From Mycobacterium gallinarum (GTDB taxonomy: Bacteria > Actinomycetota > Actinomycetes > Mycobacteriales > Mycobacteriaceae): a stretch of 64,000 nucleotides of DNA. The DNA lies in the NCBI RefSeq assembly GCF_010726765.1, contig NZ_AP022601.1, positions 3,286,001 to 3,350,000 of the forward strand. Reading direction: 5' to 3'. Shown piece by piece: positions 1 through 8,227 of the stretch. A program made the position numbers and the translations under genes. The notes beneath the pieces are model-generated. The model did not search any database and had not been told where the DNA came from. It worked only from the letters and a program-made list of their open reading frames with translations. Numbering within the stretch: position 1 is the stretch's first letter; the number at the start of each line of letters is the position of its first letter.

Positions 1-89
1 GCGGGGTCAAAAAATCGGGCCTCGGCGCCGAGAACGGCAGAGCCGGAATCATGGAGTACCTCGACACGAAGACGACCTTCCTACGCTGA
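1..89 (+). CDS. aldehyde dehydrogenase, 3' end only
   Basis: Only the last 28 or so residues are in the window, in the frame that ends at the TGA at 87-89. The peptide reads KKSGLGAENG, then GIMEYLDTK, which is the usual C-terminus of NAD(P)-dependent aldehyde dehydrogenases (compare KQSGIGREMG and EEYLEIK in the complete enzyme at 61642). The rest of the gene lies upstream. No terminator is visible in the 30 bases before the convergent gene. Confidence 0.75.
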   Translation, partial: GVKKSGLGAENGRAGIMEYLDTKTTFLR

Positions 90-119
90 ACCCGAAAGTG
101 GCTGTCAAACGGTCGGTCG

Positions 120-1298
120 TCATGCTCGCCGGAGCAGCATCATCGTCGTACCGCTGTTGGCGCCGCCGACGCCGCATGCGGTGAGGTCGGCGTCGTCGAC
201 CTGTCGAGCACCACCGTCACCGCGTACCTGGACGCACGCCTCGTGTAAGTGGCCGAAGCCGTGCAGCCGGCCGCCCGACAGTTGGCCGCCTGCGGTGTTG
301 ATCGGCAGCTCGCCGCCCAGCGAGAAGCGCGTCGGATCGGCGACCCACTCCCCCGATTCGCCGTATTCGCAGAATCCGAAATCCTCGAGGAAGCACAGCA
401 CGAACACGCTGAAACCGTCATAGAGCGACGCATAGTCGACATCACTAGGCGTGAAGTCGGTCCTGTCCCAGATGGTCGACCACCGAGAGTTCAGCCGACC
501 GATGTCCTGGCCGCCTTCAAAAAGGAACCGGTCATGGTGGGCGCAATCGACAGCCTCGACGACGACGCCCGGATGGTCGAGGGCCGACGCGTGTTCGGCG
601 CGCGACACCACGAATGCCGTTGCGCCGTCGCAGGCGATGTCGCAGTCGTACATACACAACGGGTCGGACACCATACGAGCATCGAGATAGGTGTCGAGGT
701 CGATCGGCTCGCTGTAGACCGCCTTGGGATTCAGTTTGGCGTGCGCCCGTTCGACGATCGCGATCTGACCCAGTTGTTCCCTGGTGAGCCCGAATCGGTG
801 CATGCGGGAACGGATCTGGAGGGCAGCGAGGTTGGCCGCCGCCGCCCCGTATGGCAATTGCCATCCCAACTGACCCGTCGCCCGTGATCCCGCAGCCACC
901 CCGTAGCCGCGACGACGGTCAGCACCCTGTGCCGTTCCCTCCCAGATGCTTCGCCAACACAACACGTGATTGGCCATCCCTCCGGCCACAGCGAGCATGG
1001 CGTCGACGACGGCGCCGAGCTGGCCGGGGTATTCGACGCCGCCGGCCACCCAGTTCGGCCGAATACCAAGAGCATCGTGGATCTCGCGCAGCCCCGCTCC
1101 CGAGAATCCTTTCCCTGCCATTGACGCACCAGGGTAGGTGGTGAGGCCGTCGATGTCGGCCAGCGTCAACCCCGCATCCTCGACCGCCGCCAGACACGCA
1201 TCGACGGTGAGCTGCAACGGGTCCCGGCCGAGACGACGCCCGATGTCGGACTGGCCGATGCCGCTGATGATGACATCGCTGGTCAGACGCGAGTGCAT
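120..1298 (-). CDS. thiolase-like lipid-transfer protein (Ltp2-like aldolase candidate)
   Basis: 392 residues with the SCP-2/thiolase-like fold, last gene of the SDR-Rieske-DUF35-Ltp operon. There is no cysteine at the usual nucleophile region (about residues 85-95 read GGVEYPGQ), so ordinary thiolysis is unlikely. Tyr293 sits in LYDGF, the place where thiolases of this group carry a HD(C/A)F motif. The Ltp2 retro-aldolases of steroid side-chain degradation also rely on tyrosine and need a DUF35 partner. Here a DUF35 gene lies directly upstream, its stop overlapping this ATG (TGATG). Inferred role: retro-aldol cleavage of a beta-hydroxyacyl-CoA. A non-catalytic thiolase homologue is the alternative. 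Confidence 0.85.
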   Translation of the reverse strand: MHSRLTSDVIISGIGQSDIGRRLGRDPLQLTVDACLAAVEDAGLTLADIDGLTTYPGASMAGKGFSGAGLREIHDALGIRPNWVAGGVEYPGQLGAVVDAMLAVAGGMANHVLCWRSIWEGTAQGADRRRGYGVAAGSRATGQLGWQLPYGAAAANLAALQIRSRMHRFGLTREQLGQIAIVERAHAKLNPKAVYSEPIDLDTYLDARMVSDPLCMYDCDIACDGATAFVVSRAEHASALDHPGVVVEAVDCAHHDRFLFEGGQDIGRLNSRWSTIWDRTDFTPSDVDYASLYDGFSVFVLCFLEDFGFCEYGESGEWVADPTRFSLGGELPINTAGGQLSGGRLHGFGHLHEACVQVRGDGGARQVDDADLTACGVGGANSGTTMMLLRRA

Positions 1299-1732
1299 CA
1301 GCGGTCCGGAGCAAACAGGGGAAGATGAACGGCGTCGCCTTCTGTGCCGTCGTCACCACGCTGGAAGGTCACCCGCACCGGCATGCCGACGACGACATCG
1401 TCTGGAGCGACGTCGACGAGGTTGGTCAGCACGCGCGCCCGTGGATCTTCGACCGGGTTGACGAAGGCGATGACATAGGGCGTAGGGATCCCTGGGAAGA
1501 ACGGATGGTGGTTGACCGTCCAGGACTCCACTGTCCCACGACCCGACATCGCCACCCATTCCGGTGTGGCGTGGTCGAATTGGCAACGCAGCGCGGGGGG
1601 ATGAATGATGCGCTCGCAATCGGGGCACCGTTGCAACCGCCACACCCCCTCGGCGCCCGACGTCCAGTACGGACGGTTGAGCGCAGACAACGCGGGTAGC
1701 GGTCGGCCGCTGGGTGCCCGATCGTCAGGCAC
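1298..1732 (-). CDS. DUF35 OB-fold protein, partner of Ltp
   Basis: 144 residues from GTG at 1732; the reading frame stays open further upstream, but that part overlaps the Rieske gene. A rubredoxin-like zinc ribbon (CPDC near residue 41, then CQFDH) precedes an OB-fold domain. The second knuckle is not a clean CxxC. DUF35 proteins such as ChsH2 bind acyl-CoA and form complexes with Ltp-type aldolases. The gene overlaps the upstream Rieske gene by 8 bp (GTGCCTGA) and the downstream Ltp gene by 1 bp, which suggests translational coupling and a stoichiometric complex with the product of 120-1298. Confidence 0.85.
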   Translation of the reverse strand: MPDDRAPSGRPLPALSALNRPYWTSGAEGVWRLQRCPDCERIIHPPALRCQFDHATPEWVAMSGRGTVESWTVNHHPFFPGIPTPYVIAFVNPVEDPRARVLTNLVDVAPDDVVVGMPVRVTFQRGDDGTEGDAVHLPLFAPDR

Positions 1733-3149
1733 CGGGCACCGCGTCGTCGGCCGCGTCGTCGACACCGAAGATGAAGCGATCGGCAATCGTGTGTTCGTTG
1801 CGGATCGACATCTCCTGGGCGGTGTTGAGCCACAGGCCGTCGAAACCGTTGGAATGCATGCCGGCGTGGATTGCTCCGATGTTCTTGAGGTCCTGGGTCG
1901 GAAGTTCCCCCCACCCGTCATGGTCCTGCCAGCGTTCGAATTCCAGCCAACTGGTCTCGGGGACCTCGCCGGGCGCGAAGTGCTCCAATGAGAACATCTC
2001 GAACACGCACCGGTTCGGGTCGTCGGCGTCCGGCAGCATCCGATATCCGAGGATGCACGATTTCTCGACCAGGATCACCAGAGTTGGAAATACGTGCCAG
2101 TCTCCATTGCCCGCGAAGTACTGCTCCATGGTCATCTTGGGGTAATCGACACCCTCCGCGAGGGCGAGTTCCTCGCACATCTGGTGGTAGAGCACGAACG
2201 GCGGGATATCGCTGGGCTCCATGGTCGCAAGCTGTTGCGCCACACGGTAATCGCGTTCGGTGGCCAGGGATCGCACTTCGAGGTAGTTGTACTGCATCGA
2301 GTTCGCGAAGACCTCCGGGCGGGCCGCCTGCTCCTTGCGCGCGCTGTCCTTGTCGCCGCTGTCGGGTCGCGCCGTGTAGATGAACCGCGAGTGGTTGCGG
2401 TACGGAATCGTCGGCGTATAAGGGGCGTACACGAACTCCTGTGGCGGCGCCGGTTCGGTCGACGGACGTGGACCCTGCGTGGCGCGCAGCGTCTGCGGAT
2501 GCGTGCCCGGAGTGTGGTAGCCCTCGATGAACGCGTCGATCACCGTCTTGTAGTTGGCGGGCAGGAACGTCCGCTTGCGCCAGCGAAAGCGCATGTCCTG
2601 CAACCGGAACGGTGCTAGTGCGGTCGGCAGCGGATCGAGCCACTCCAGAAGATCCGGCGGATCCTCCGCCATGCTGACAAATACCCAGCCACCCCAGGTG
2701 CCTACCGCGACTGGCCGCAGCGACCACTGTTCGCGGGGACGATTGAGAAACTCGTCACGTGAGGGCACGAACGACGAGCGGCCGTCGAAGGCGTACCGCC
2801 AACCGTGGAACTCGCACCGCAGTTCGCCGTCAGCGGCGCAGCCCGTTCCACGCACGACCTTCATTCCTCGGTGCGTGCAGGCGTTGTAGAACGCTTTGAC
2901 GCTCGCGTCCTTCTGCCGCACCACCATGATCGACTGCCTGCCGATCGTGTACTCGTAGTAGTCGCCGGGTCCGGGAATCTCCTCCTCTCGGCAGGCGGGT
3001 TGCCACACCTGGGTGAAAAGTCGATCGAGTTCGAGCTGCAGGAACTCGGGATCGATGTAGCGGCCCTTCGGCACGAAGGTCTCACCGCACGCGTACCGGG
3101 TTGGCACCTTCCCGGCGGAGTCCCGCGCCACGTCGTCGACAGTCGTCAT
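1725..3149 (-). CDS. Rieske non-haem iron oxygenase, alpha subunit
   Basis: 474 residues. The Rieske [2Fe-2S] ligands are visible as C91-T-H93 and C112-E-F-H115. The mononuclear iron site is D205, H212 and H217 in IDAFIEGYHTPGTH. Length and order fit ring-hydroxylating oxygenase alpha subunits, but there is no beta subunit and no reductase or ferredoxin gene beside it, so it may be an alpha-only oxygenase served by shared electron carriers. It sits between an SDR and the DUF35-Ltp pair, which suggests that hydroxylation, oxidation of the alcohol and aldol cleavage follow one another. The substrate is unknown. Confidence 0.92.
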   Translation of the reverse strand: MTTVDDVARDSAGKVPTRYACGETFVPKGRYIDPEFLQLELDRLFTQVWQPACREEEIPGPGDYYEYTIGRQSIMVVRQKDASVKAFYNACTHRGMKVVRGTGCAADGELRCEFHGWRYAFDGRSSFVPSRDEFLNRPREQWSLRPVAVGTWGGWVFVSMAEDPPDLLEWLDPLPTALAPFRLQDMRFRWRKRTFLPANYKTVIDAFIEGYHTPGTHPQTLRATQGPRPSTEPAPPQEFVYAPYTPTIPYRNHSRFIYTARPDSGDKDSARKEQAARPEVFANSMQYNYLEVRSLATERDYRVAQQLATMEPSDIPPFVLYHQMCEELALAEGVDYPKMTMEQYFAGNGDWHVFPTLVILVEKSCILGYRMLPDADDPNRCVFEMFSLEHFAPGEVPETSWLEFERWQDHDGWGELPTQDLKNIGAIHAGMHSNGFDGLWLNTAQEMSIRNEHTIADRFIFGVDDAADDAVPGA

Positions 3150-3165
3150 CGCACATCGCCTCCGA

Positions 3166-4071
3166 TCAGCTGGCAGGGGGCTTGTCGAAGATGTTCGGGG
3201 ACACCGAGCCCTTGAACGACGCCTCGATCTCGGCGAACGCTGTCGGTATGTCCCAGGTGCCCGACGCGGACACGATCTCGCGTTCGAAAACCGGGTTGGT
3301 CATCAGGCTGATGCGCCCGTTACCCGCGAAGATGATGCGGCGGTTGAGCCATTCAGATTGTTCGCTGGCCAGGTAGATCACCGGCGGCACAACGTTTTCC
3401 GGAGCCAGTCGCTTGTTCTCAGCTGAATAGTCCAAACTGCCCCCGCCCTTGATGCCCTGGGTCATCCGGGTGCCGGCGATCGGAGCGATGGCGTTGCTGC
3501 GAACCCCGTAACCGGCGAGGGCATTTGCACACGAGTAGGTGAGCCCGACGATGCCCATCTTGGCCGCGGCGTAGTTCGGCTGACTGGGCGCGCCGTGCAG
3601 ACCGGACATCGACGTGAAGTTGATCAGCCGATACTGACCGCCGCGGTTCTCCCGCCACCACGAAGCCGCATGCCGAGTCAGGTTGAACGTACCTTTCAAA
3701 TGAACCGAAACGACGGTGTCGAAATCCTGTTCACTCATCTTGAAGATCATGTTGTCGCGAAGGATTCCAGCGGCATTGACCATGATGTCGAATCCGCCCA
3801 GCGTCGACGCGGCACGGTTGATCAGCTCCTCGCAGGCGCCGAAATCGGTTATGTCGGTGGTGTCGGAGAAGGCTTTACCCCCGCGCTCGTTGATCGCGGC
3901 GGCGACACTTTCGGCCGGACCCGCATCGTGGCCGCTGCCGTCGACCGCGACGCCGGCATCGGACACCATCACAGTGGCCCCTTCGGCTGCCAACCCCTCG
4001 GCAACGGCCGCTCCGATTCCGCGCCCAGCACCGGTCACCAGCGCCTTTCGTCCGTCCAGGACTCCCATCAT
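3166..4071 (-). CDS. SDR, (3R)-hydroxyacyl-CoA dehydrogenase type
   Basis: 301 residues, classical short-chain dehydrogenase. The cofactor motif TGAGRGIG is at 13-20, NAAG at 99-102, and the catalytic residues are Ser154/156, Tyr167 and Lys171. The N-terminal region after the glycine motif (about 38-68, VSDAG to NERGGKA) resembles the dehydrogenase domain of the peroxisomal multifunctional enzyme type 2, so a 3-hydroxyacyl-CoA dehydrogenase is likely. Two adjacent ATGs (4071, 4068) follow a GAGGAG site at 4080-4075; the second has the better spacing. First gene of the operon running down to 120. Confidence 0.9.
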   Translation of the reverse strand: MMGVLDGRKALVTGAGRGIGAAVAEGLAAEGATVMVSDAGVAVDGSGHDAGPAESVAAAINERGGKAFSDTTDITDFGACEELINRAASTLGGFDIMVNAAGILRDNMIFKMSEQDFDTVVSVHLKGTFNLTRHAASWWRENRGGQYRLINFTSMSGLHGAPSQPNYAAAKMGIVGLTYSCANALAGYGVRSNAIAPIAGTRMTQGIKGGGSLDYSAENKRLAPENVVPPVIYLASEQSEWLNRRIIFAGNGRISLMTNPVFEREIVSASGTWDIPTAFAEIEASFKGSVSPNIFDKPPAS

Positions 4072-4152
4072 CGACTCCTCATCGATCAGTCACGACCAGC
4101 ATACAGAACACATGCACATAATTTGTATAGCTGTCACCAGGCTTTTGACAAT
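4072..4152 (-). promoter_or_regulatory. AT-rich promoter of the SDR-Rieske-DUF35-Ltp operon
   Basis: This 81-bp gap is AT-rich against its surroundings. On the minus strand it carries a GTGTTC element (4111-4106), a TATGCT -10 candidate (4103-4098) and a GAGGAG ribosome site (4080-4075). GTGTTC recurs before several other operons in the window. The assignment rests on sequence pattern only. Confidence 0.5.
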
Positions 4153-5043
4153 CTAGTCGAAGCCCCATTCCGTGTACCTGCGCTCGAGCTCGGCCATCGC
4201 CTCCCGGCCGCCGCGCGTCGTGCGCTCCTTCATGAAGTTGAACTCGTCGTCGCGCCACGCAAGATTGGTGAACACGCTGTGGCCCATTGGGACCCAGTCA
4301 CCGAACTGGGCCATCCCCACCGCGTTCCAGAAAGTGATCAACGCGTGCTTTCCGATCATCAGGCCGTCCGCGGAGTGGTGCGCGACCGCGCGGGCGTAGC
4401 GCATGGCCTCGTCGCGCAAACCGCCCGCAGGGACGACCGACGAGGCGACGCCCCACTCCTTGAGCTCGGCGGCCTTGACCTTGCGGCCAGTGATCATGGC
4501 CTCGTATCCGCGGTTGGGCCCCAGCTTGAGCAGGGCAAGCGGCATGATGGTCGAAAAGCCGGCGAAGCCGATTCGCGCCTGGGGCCTGGCGATGTACATG
4601 TCGTCGGAGACGACGAGAATATCCGCGGCCAAGGCCAGATTCATCCCAGCGCCCAAGGTAGCCCCCTGGCATGCGGCGATGACCGTCTTGGGGAACTCCA
4701 TCCAGTTCGTGAAGTGGCGGTGCAGGCGACGGGCGTTAGCCAGTCGGGCCGTCTGCGGAAGCCTGTTACCTTTCTTCAGCCCTGCCTGTTCGACCGGCAA
4801 CCGGCGGACGTCGTCACCGCTGCAGAAGTCCTTGCCTGCCGCTACGAGTACAACGACTTTGACCTCGTCGTCCGCCTCTGCGGTATCCAACCGATCCTTG
4901 AACAGCGCGTGCATCTCCGGCGACAGGATGGCGTTTCGCCGGTCGGGCCGGTTGATGGTGATGCAGGCGATGTGTGGTTCGACGACCTCGTAGGTGACCC
5001 AGTCCTCGTCCACCTCGAACTCGCTGCCCTTTTCGTCGCCCAC
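4153..5043 (-). CDS. enoyl-CoA hydratase/isomerase (crotonase)
   Basis: 296 residues from GTG at 5043, with a GGAGGGG-type ribosome site just upstream. The crotonase signature is clear: ITINRPDRRNA near 30-40, a CoA oxyanion-hole segment FCSGDD, and GATLGAGMNLALAADI near 128. The usual two catalytic glutamates of hydratases are not evident in GAGMNLALAADI and ARIGFAGFS, so isomerase, hydrolase or retro-Claisen activity is possible. It lies upstream of the SDR operon but is separated from it by an AT-rich gap with its own promoter. Confidence 0.88.
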   Translation of the reverse strand: MGDEKGSEFEVDEDWVTYEVVEPHIACITINRPDRRNAILSPEMHALFKDRLDTAEADDEVKVVVLVAAGKDFCSGDDVRRLPVEQAGLKKGNRLPQTARLANARRLHRHFTNWMEFPKTVIAACQGATLGAGMNLALAADILVVSDDMYIARPQARIGFAGFSTIMPLALLKLGPNRGYEAMITGRKVKAAELKEWGVASSVVPAGGLRDEAMRYARAVAHHSADGLMIGKHALITFWNAVGMAQFGDWVPMGHSVFTNLAWRDDEFNFMKERTTRGGREAMAELERRYTEWGFD

Positions 5044-5130
5044 AGTCTCACCCCTCCGCGCCAGCCGATAGTGACCTGAACATTAAGACAGTATCCGATC
5101 ATTTGTTTCATCGATGATATCCTCCTTCGC
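5044..5130. promoter_or_regulatory. divergent promoter region
   Basis: 87-bp gap between the crotonase (-) and the SRPBCC gene (+). It is AT-rich and contains GAACA at 5078-5082, the half-site seen in most promoters of this window. A TGATAT segment about 10 bp before the plus-strand ATG is a possible -10 box, giving a very short leader. On the minus strand a ribosome site precedes GTG 5043. Confidence 0.45.
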
Positions 5131-5568
5131 ATGCCGCAACTCGTCATCTCCAAGCACGTCGACGCGATACCGGCGACCGTGTGGGCGATTGTTGCGGACT
5201 TCGCCGACGTCAACTGGATCCCCGTCGCCGGAGTGGTGGAGGTCGAGGGCGAGGGCATCGGCATGCGCCGCTTGATTCACGGGAGCGGGACCACACCTGT
5301 TGCAGAAACCTTGACGAGCATGGATCCCGACCGCATGGAGCTGAGCTACTCGATCGCCAACAACCCCCTGCCCGTCAAGCGATTCGACGCCCTCGTCTCC
5401 GTGCGCCCCACGGGCGATGCCGCAACGACGGTCACGTGGAGCGTCGACTACGACCCTGTGGGTACCGCCGAGGCAGACCAGACTGCCGCGCGCGAAGCGA
5501 TCGAGGCAGTGTACGGAATGATGGCCGGCTGGCTGGCGGACGCATCGTCGACCCGTGAGGCCACGTGA
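5131..5568 (+). CDS. SRPBCC (START/polyketide cyclase-like) protein
   Basis: 145 residues with the N-terminal pattern of SRPBCC ligand-binding proteins (ISKHVDAIPATVWAIVADFAD), the alternating strands of the helix-grip fold, and a C-terminal helix ending in YGMMAGWLAD. Such proteins bind hydrophobic ligands and can act as cyclases, hydrolases or carriers; no catalytic residue can be assigned. Its stop overlaps the GTG of the next gene (GTGA, 5565-5568), so it is co-translated with the FadE pair and may handle the same substrate. Confidence 0.8.
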   Translation: MPQLVISKHVDAIPATVWAIVADFADVNWIPVAGVVEVEGEGIGMRRLIHGSGTTPVAETLTSMDPDRMELSYSIANNPLPVKRFDALVSVRPTGDAATTVTWSVDYDPVGTAEADQTAAREAIEAVYGMMAGWLADASSTREAT

Positions 5569-6758
5569 CCGAACGCGATTACGGCGTTCCGCTCACGTCA
5601 TCGGATCGCATTTTCCGCGACGAGGTTCGCGACTTCCTCGCGGCGGCCCTAACGCCGGATCTGCGCTCACGCGAAGGCGGCGAGTCCGGCCGGCTGGATC
5701 GGATGCGCACCTGGCAGAGCCGTCTCCACGAGTCCGGGCTGGCCGCAATCTCATGGCCGACAGAATTCGGCGGCCGCAGCGCAACGCCGGTGCAGCAGTT
5801 GATCTTCAACGCCGAAATGGCGTCTGCACACGCTCCTGAGCCGATCAACCGCAGCGCAATAAATCAGCTCGGTCCCACGATCATCCAGTGGGGCAGCGAC
5901 GAACAGCGATCCCATTATCTGCCGCGCATCCTCTCTGCCGAGGACGTCTGGTGCCAGGGCTTCAGCGAGCCCGAAGCCGGAAGTGATCTCGCCTCTCTGA
6001 AGACGAGAGCCATGATCGACGGTGACGAGCTGGTGATCAGCGGGCAGAAGGTGTGGACGTCAAAGGCGCAGTACGCCAACAAGATCTATCTGCTCGTTCG
6101 AACGGATCCGGCCGCCCCGCCACACGAGGGGATCAGCTATGTGCTGGCCGACCTGGCGGTCGAGGGTATCGAGGTGCGTCCCATTCGCCAGATCACCGGC
6201 GACGCCGAGTTCAACGAGATCTTCTTCGACAGCGTCCGGGTGCCGCTCGCCGGCGTTCTCGGCCCGTTGAACGAAGGGTGGCGGGTCGCGAAGTCAACGC
6301 TTGGCTACGAGCGAGTGGGCCAGAGCCGTACGCACCGAATCGAGCGCCGCCTGGCCATTCTGACATCGATGGCCAGGGAGCCGAATGCGCTCAGCGACAA
6401 CGGGTTGGACGACGAATACGTAGCCGACCAGCTGGTGCGCTTCACAGCTCAGGTGGAAGCGCTACGCCAGATCGCCGCTCAGGCGACCGCCGCAGGCGTA
6501 CGTGGGGTGAGCCCAGGACCCGAGGCCTCAGTCGCCAAACTGTTGACCTCGGAGGTCGACCAGGCGATGGCGAACTTCGGACTTGATCTCGCCGGTCCGG
6601 CGGGCACGCTGTTGGCTGGTTCCCCCGGTGCAGCGAAGAAGGGCAACGTCGCCAAGAGCTATCTGCTGATGCGCGCTGCGACGTTCGGAGCCGGGACGTC
6701 CGAGATACAGCGGAATGTCATCGCCGAGAAAATATTGGGACTGCCCCGTGACCCGTGA
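5565..6758 (+). CDS. acyl-CoA dehydrogenase, FadE large-type subunit
   Basis: 397 residues from GTG. The FAD/substrate segment WCQGFSEPEAGSDLASL lies near 129-145 and the C-terminal segment is FGAGTSEIQRN. At the position where homotetrameric enzymes have YEGT, with the catalytic glutamate, this protein has GAGT, so the base must come from elsewhere. The next gene carries a glutamate in TWEH at the equivalent place. Together they look like the alpha2beta2 FadE enzymes described for mycobacterial sterol side-chain degradation. It overlaps both neighbours. Confidence 0.92.
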   Translation: MTERDYGVPLTSSDRIFRDEVRDFLAAALTPDLRSREGGESGRLDRMRTWQSRLHESGLAAISWPTEFGGRSATPVQQLIFNAEMASAHAPEPINRSAINQLGPTIIQWGSDEQRSHYLPRILSAEDVWCQGFSEPEAGSDLASLKTRAMIDGDELVISGQKVWTSKAQYANKIYLLVRTDPAAPPHEGISYVLADLAVEGIEVRPIRQITGDAEFNEIFFDSVRVPLAGVLGPLNEGWRVAKSTLGYERVGQSRTHRIERRLAILTSMAREPNALSDNGLDDEYVADQLVRFTAQVEALRQIAAQATAAGVRGVSPGPEASVAKLLTSEVDQAMANFGLDLAGPAGTLLAGSPGAAKKGNVAKSYLLMRAATFGAGTSEIQRNVIAEKILGLPRDP

Positions 6759-7824
6759 CCGTGAACTGTCCTTGACCGAGATGGCCGACTCGGCGGCGGA
6801 GCTCAGCGAGCTGCGCACCACCGCGGATGACATCTTGAGTCACGCGTGGACGGTCGAGCGCACCCGCAGCCTCCTCGACGGTCCCGAACCGGCTTTCGAC
6901 AAGGACCTATGGAAAACGATCGTCGAACTGGGCTGGCCCGATGTGCTGGTTTCCGAGCCCCGCGGCGGTGGCGGCGCGGGGGTACGTGAACTGTGCGTAC
7001 TCACCGAGGCGGCCGGCGCGATTACCCTGCCGGTTCCACTGGCCTCAGTCGCATCCGCGGCGTGGTGCGCAGACCGCTGCGTCGAGGGCATCACGCTCGT
7101 TCTCGAGGACGTGGGCGCGACACTGCGCGACGGCAAAGTCACCGGAACCTGGCCGCTGGTGCCGTTCGGTGCGGTAGCCGAACGACTGATCGTCATCGCC
7201 ATGAGCGACGGAGAACCCGTGTTGGGCATCGTCGACGCGGACGGCGGCGGTGTGCAGCGGACGCCACAACTACCGCTTGACCTCAATCCCGCCAGCAGCA
7301 TCAATCTCGCTGAAGCGGAGCTGCTGCAGATCAGCTCAGGACCCGATGCCGCCGACCGCCACCGCAATGCGCTGATGCGCGACCGGCTCGCCACGATTGC
7401 GGAAGTCATCGGGATCGCTTCGGCCGCCAACGACGCCGCGGTCGAATACGCGAAAGTGCGGACTACTTTCGGTCGACCGATCGGATCCCGGCAGGCGATA
7501 AAACACCGTCTCGTTGACCAGCACTCGGTGGTCGAAGTCGCTCGCGCACTGGTGAATCGGGCCGCCGACGCCTGCGAACTCGACCATCCCGACGCCGAAG
7601 CACTGGTGTCATTGGCCGCGTTCTGGGCGGTCGACTCACTGCGGCGGGTACCCGAAGGAGCTACCCAGGTGTTCGGCGGAATCGCCTACACCTGGGAGCA
7701 CGACGCGCACGTCTACCTGCGACGCGCAGCATGCCGCACCGCAGACCTGGGCTCGCGCTCACTTCACCGCTCAATCGTCGCTCGCTGGCTCGACTCAAGA
7801 ATTTCGACTAACCGAAGTCCATGA
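6748..7824 (+). CDS. acyl-CoA dehydrogenase, FadE partner subunit
   Basis: 358 residues from GTG at 6748, which overlaps the preceding gene by 11 bp; an ATG at 6715 would overlap far more. The N-terminal half is shortened and diverged relative to full FadE proteins and lacks the EPEAGSD signature. The C-terminal half is conserved: RTTFGRPIGSRQAIKH and FGGIAYTWEHDAHVYLRRA. The glutamate of TWEH aligns with the catalytic base of homomeric acyl-CoA dehydrogenases. It probably forms a heteromer with the product of 5565-6758. The 3' end overlaps the convergent SnoaL-like gene by 17 bp. Confidence 0.88.
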   Translation: MTRDRELSLTEMADSAAELSELRTTADDILSHAWTVERTRSLLDGPEPAFDKDLWKTIVELGWPDVLVSEPRGGGGAGVRELCVLTEAAGAITLPVPLASVASAAWCADRCVEGITLVLEDVGATLRDGKVTGTWPLVPFGAVAERLIVIAMSDGEPVLGIVDADGGGVQRTPQLPLDLNPASSINLAEAELLQISSGPDAADRHRNALMRDRLATIAEVIGIASAANDAAVEYAKVRTTFGRPIGSRQAIKHRLVDQHSVVEVARALVNRAADACELDHPDAEALVSLAAFWAVDSLRRVPEGATQVFGGIAYTWEHDAHVYLRRAACRTADLGSRSLHRSIVARWLDSRISTNRSP

Positions 7825-8227
7825 TGAGGTGGGTGAGTGTCGACTCGGCGAGCGCCCAGCGTCCGTCGGTGCGAACCCAACGATCGTGATAGTGCCCGAA
7901 AGCCGTCAACGACGTCCCGTTGTCCCAAAGAACACGCTCCTGCACAGGCCAAATGGCTAGGGCTTCATCCCCAGAGATCTCGACTTCTGGGATGTGGACC
8001 TGATGCACGGTTCGGGCGCCTGCCACTGATTCCCTGATCGCGGCGATGACCTCGTCGCGGCCCACGATGGCTTCGATGTCCGGGTTACCGTCACTGAGAT
8101 CGAGTCTGACGTCCGGCGCGAGCACTGTGGCGAACGCTTCCCAATTCTTGGTATCCAGTGTCCTGCAGTATTTCGCCTTGGCTTGATAGAGCTCCTGGAT
8201 GACCATCAGAGCTGTGTCGCCACTCAT
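7808..8227 (-). CDS. SnoaL/NTF2-like protein
   Basis: 139 residues from ATG at 8227; a longer reading frame to 8308 would overlap the P450 gene. The start overlaps the P450 stop (ATGA). The pattern IQELYQAKAKYCRTLDTKNWEAFATVLAPD, followed by HQVHIPEVEI and WVRTDGRWALAESTLTH, is that of SnoaL_4/limonene epoxide hydrolase-like cone folds. Relatives include dehydratases, isomerases and epoxide hydrolases. Co-transcription with two P450s suggests that it acts on an oxygenated intermediate. The exact activity is unknown. Confidence 0.85.
   Translation of the reverse strand: MSGDTALMVIQELYQAKAKYCRTLDTKNWEAFATVLAPDVRLDLSDGNPDIEAIVGRDEVIAAIRESVAGARTVHQVHIPEVEISGDEALAIWPVQERVLWDNGTSLTAFGHYHDRWVRTDGRWALAESTLTHLIMDFG

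Noticed and set aside
4145..4150. TTGACA as a -35 box on the plus strand
   Set aside because: It lies at the end of a minus-strand gene and no plus-strand gene follows.
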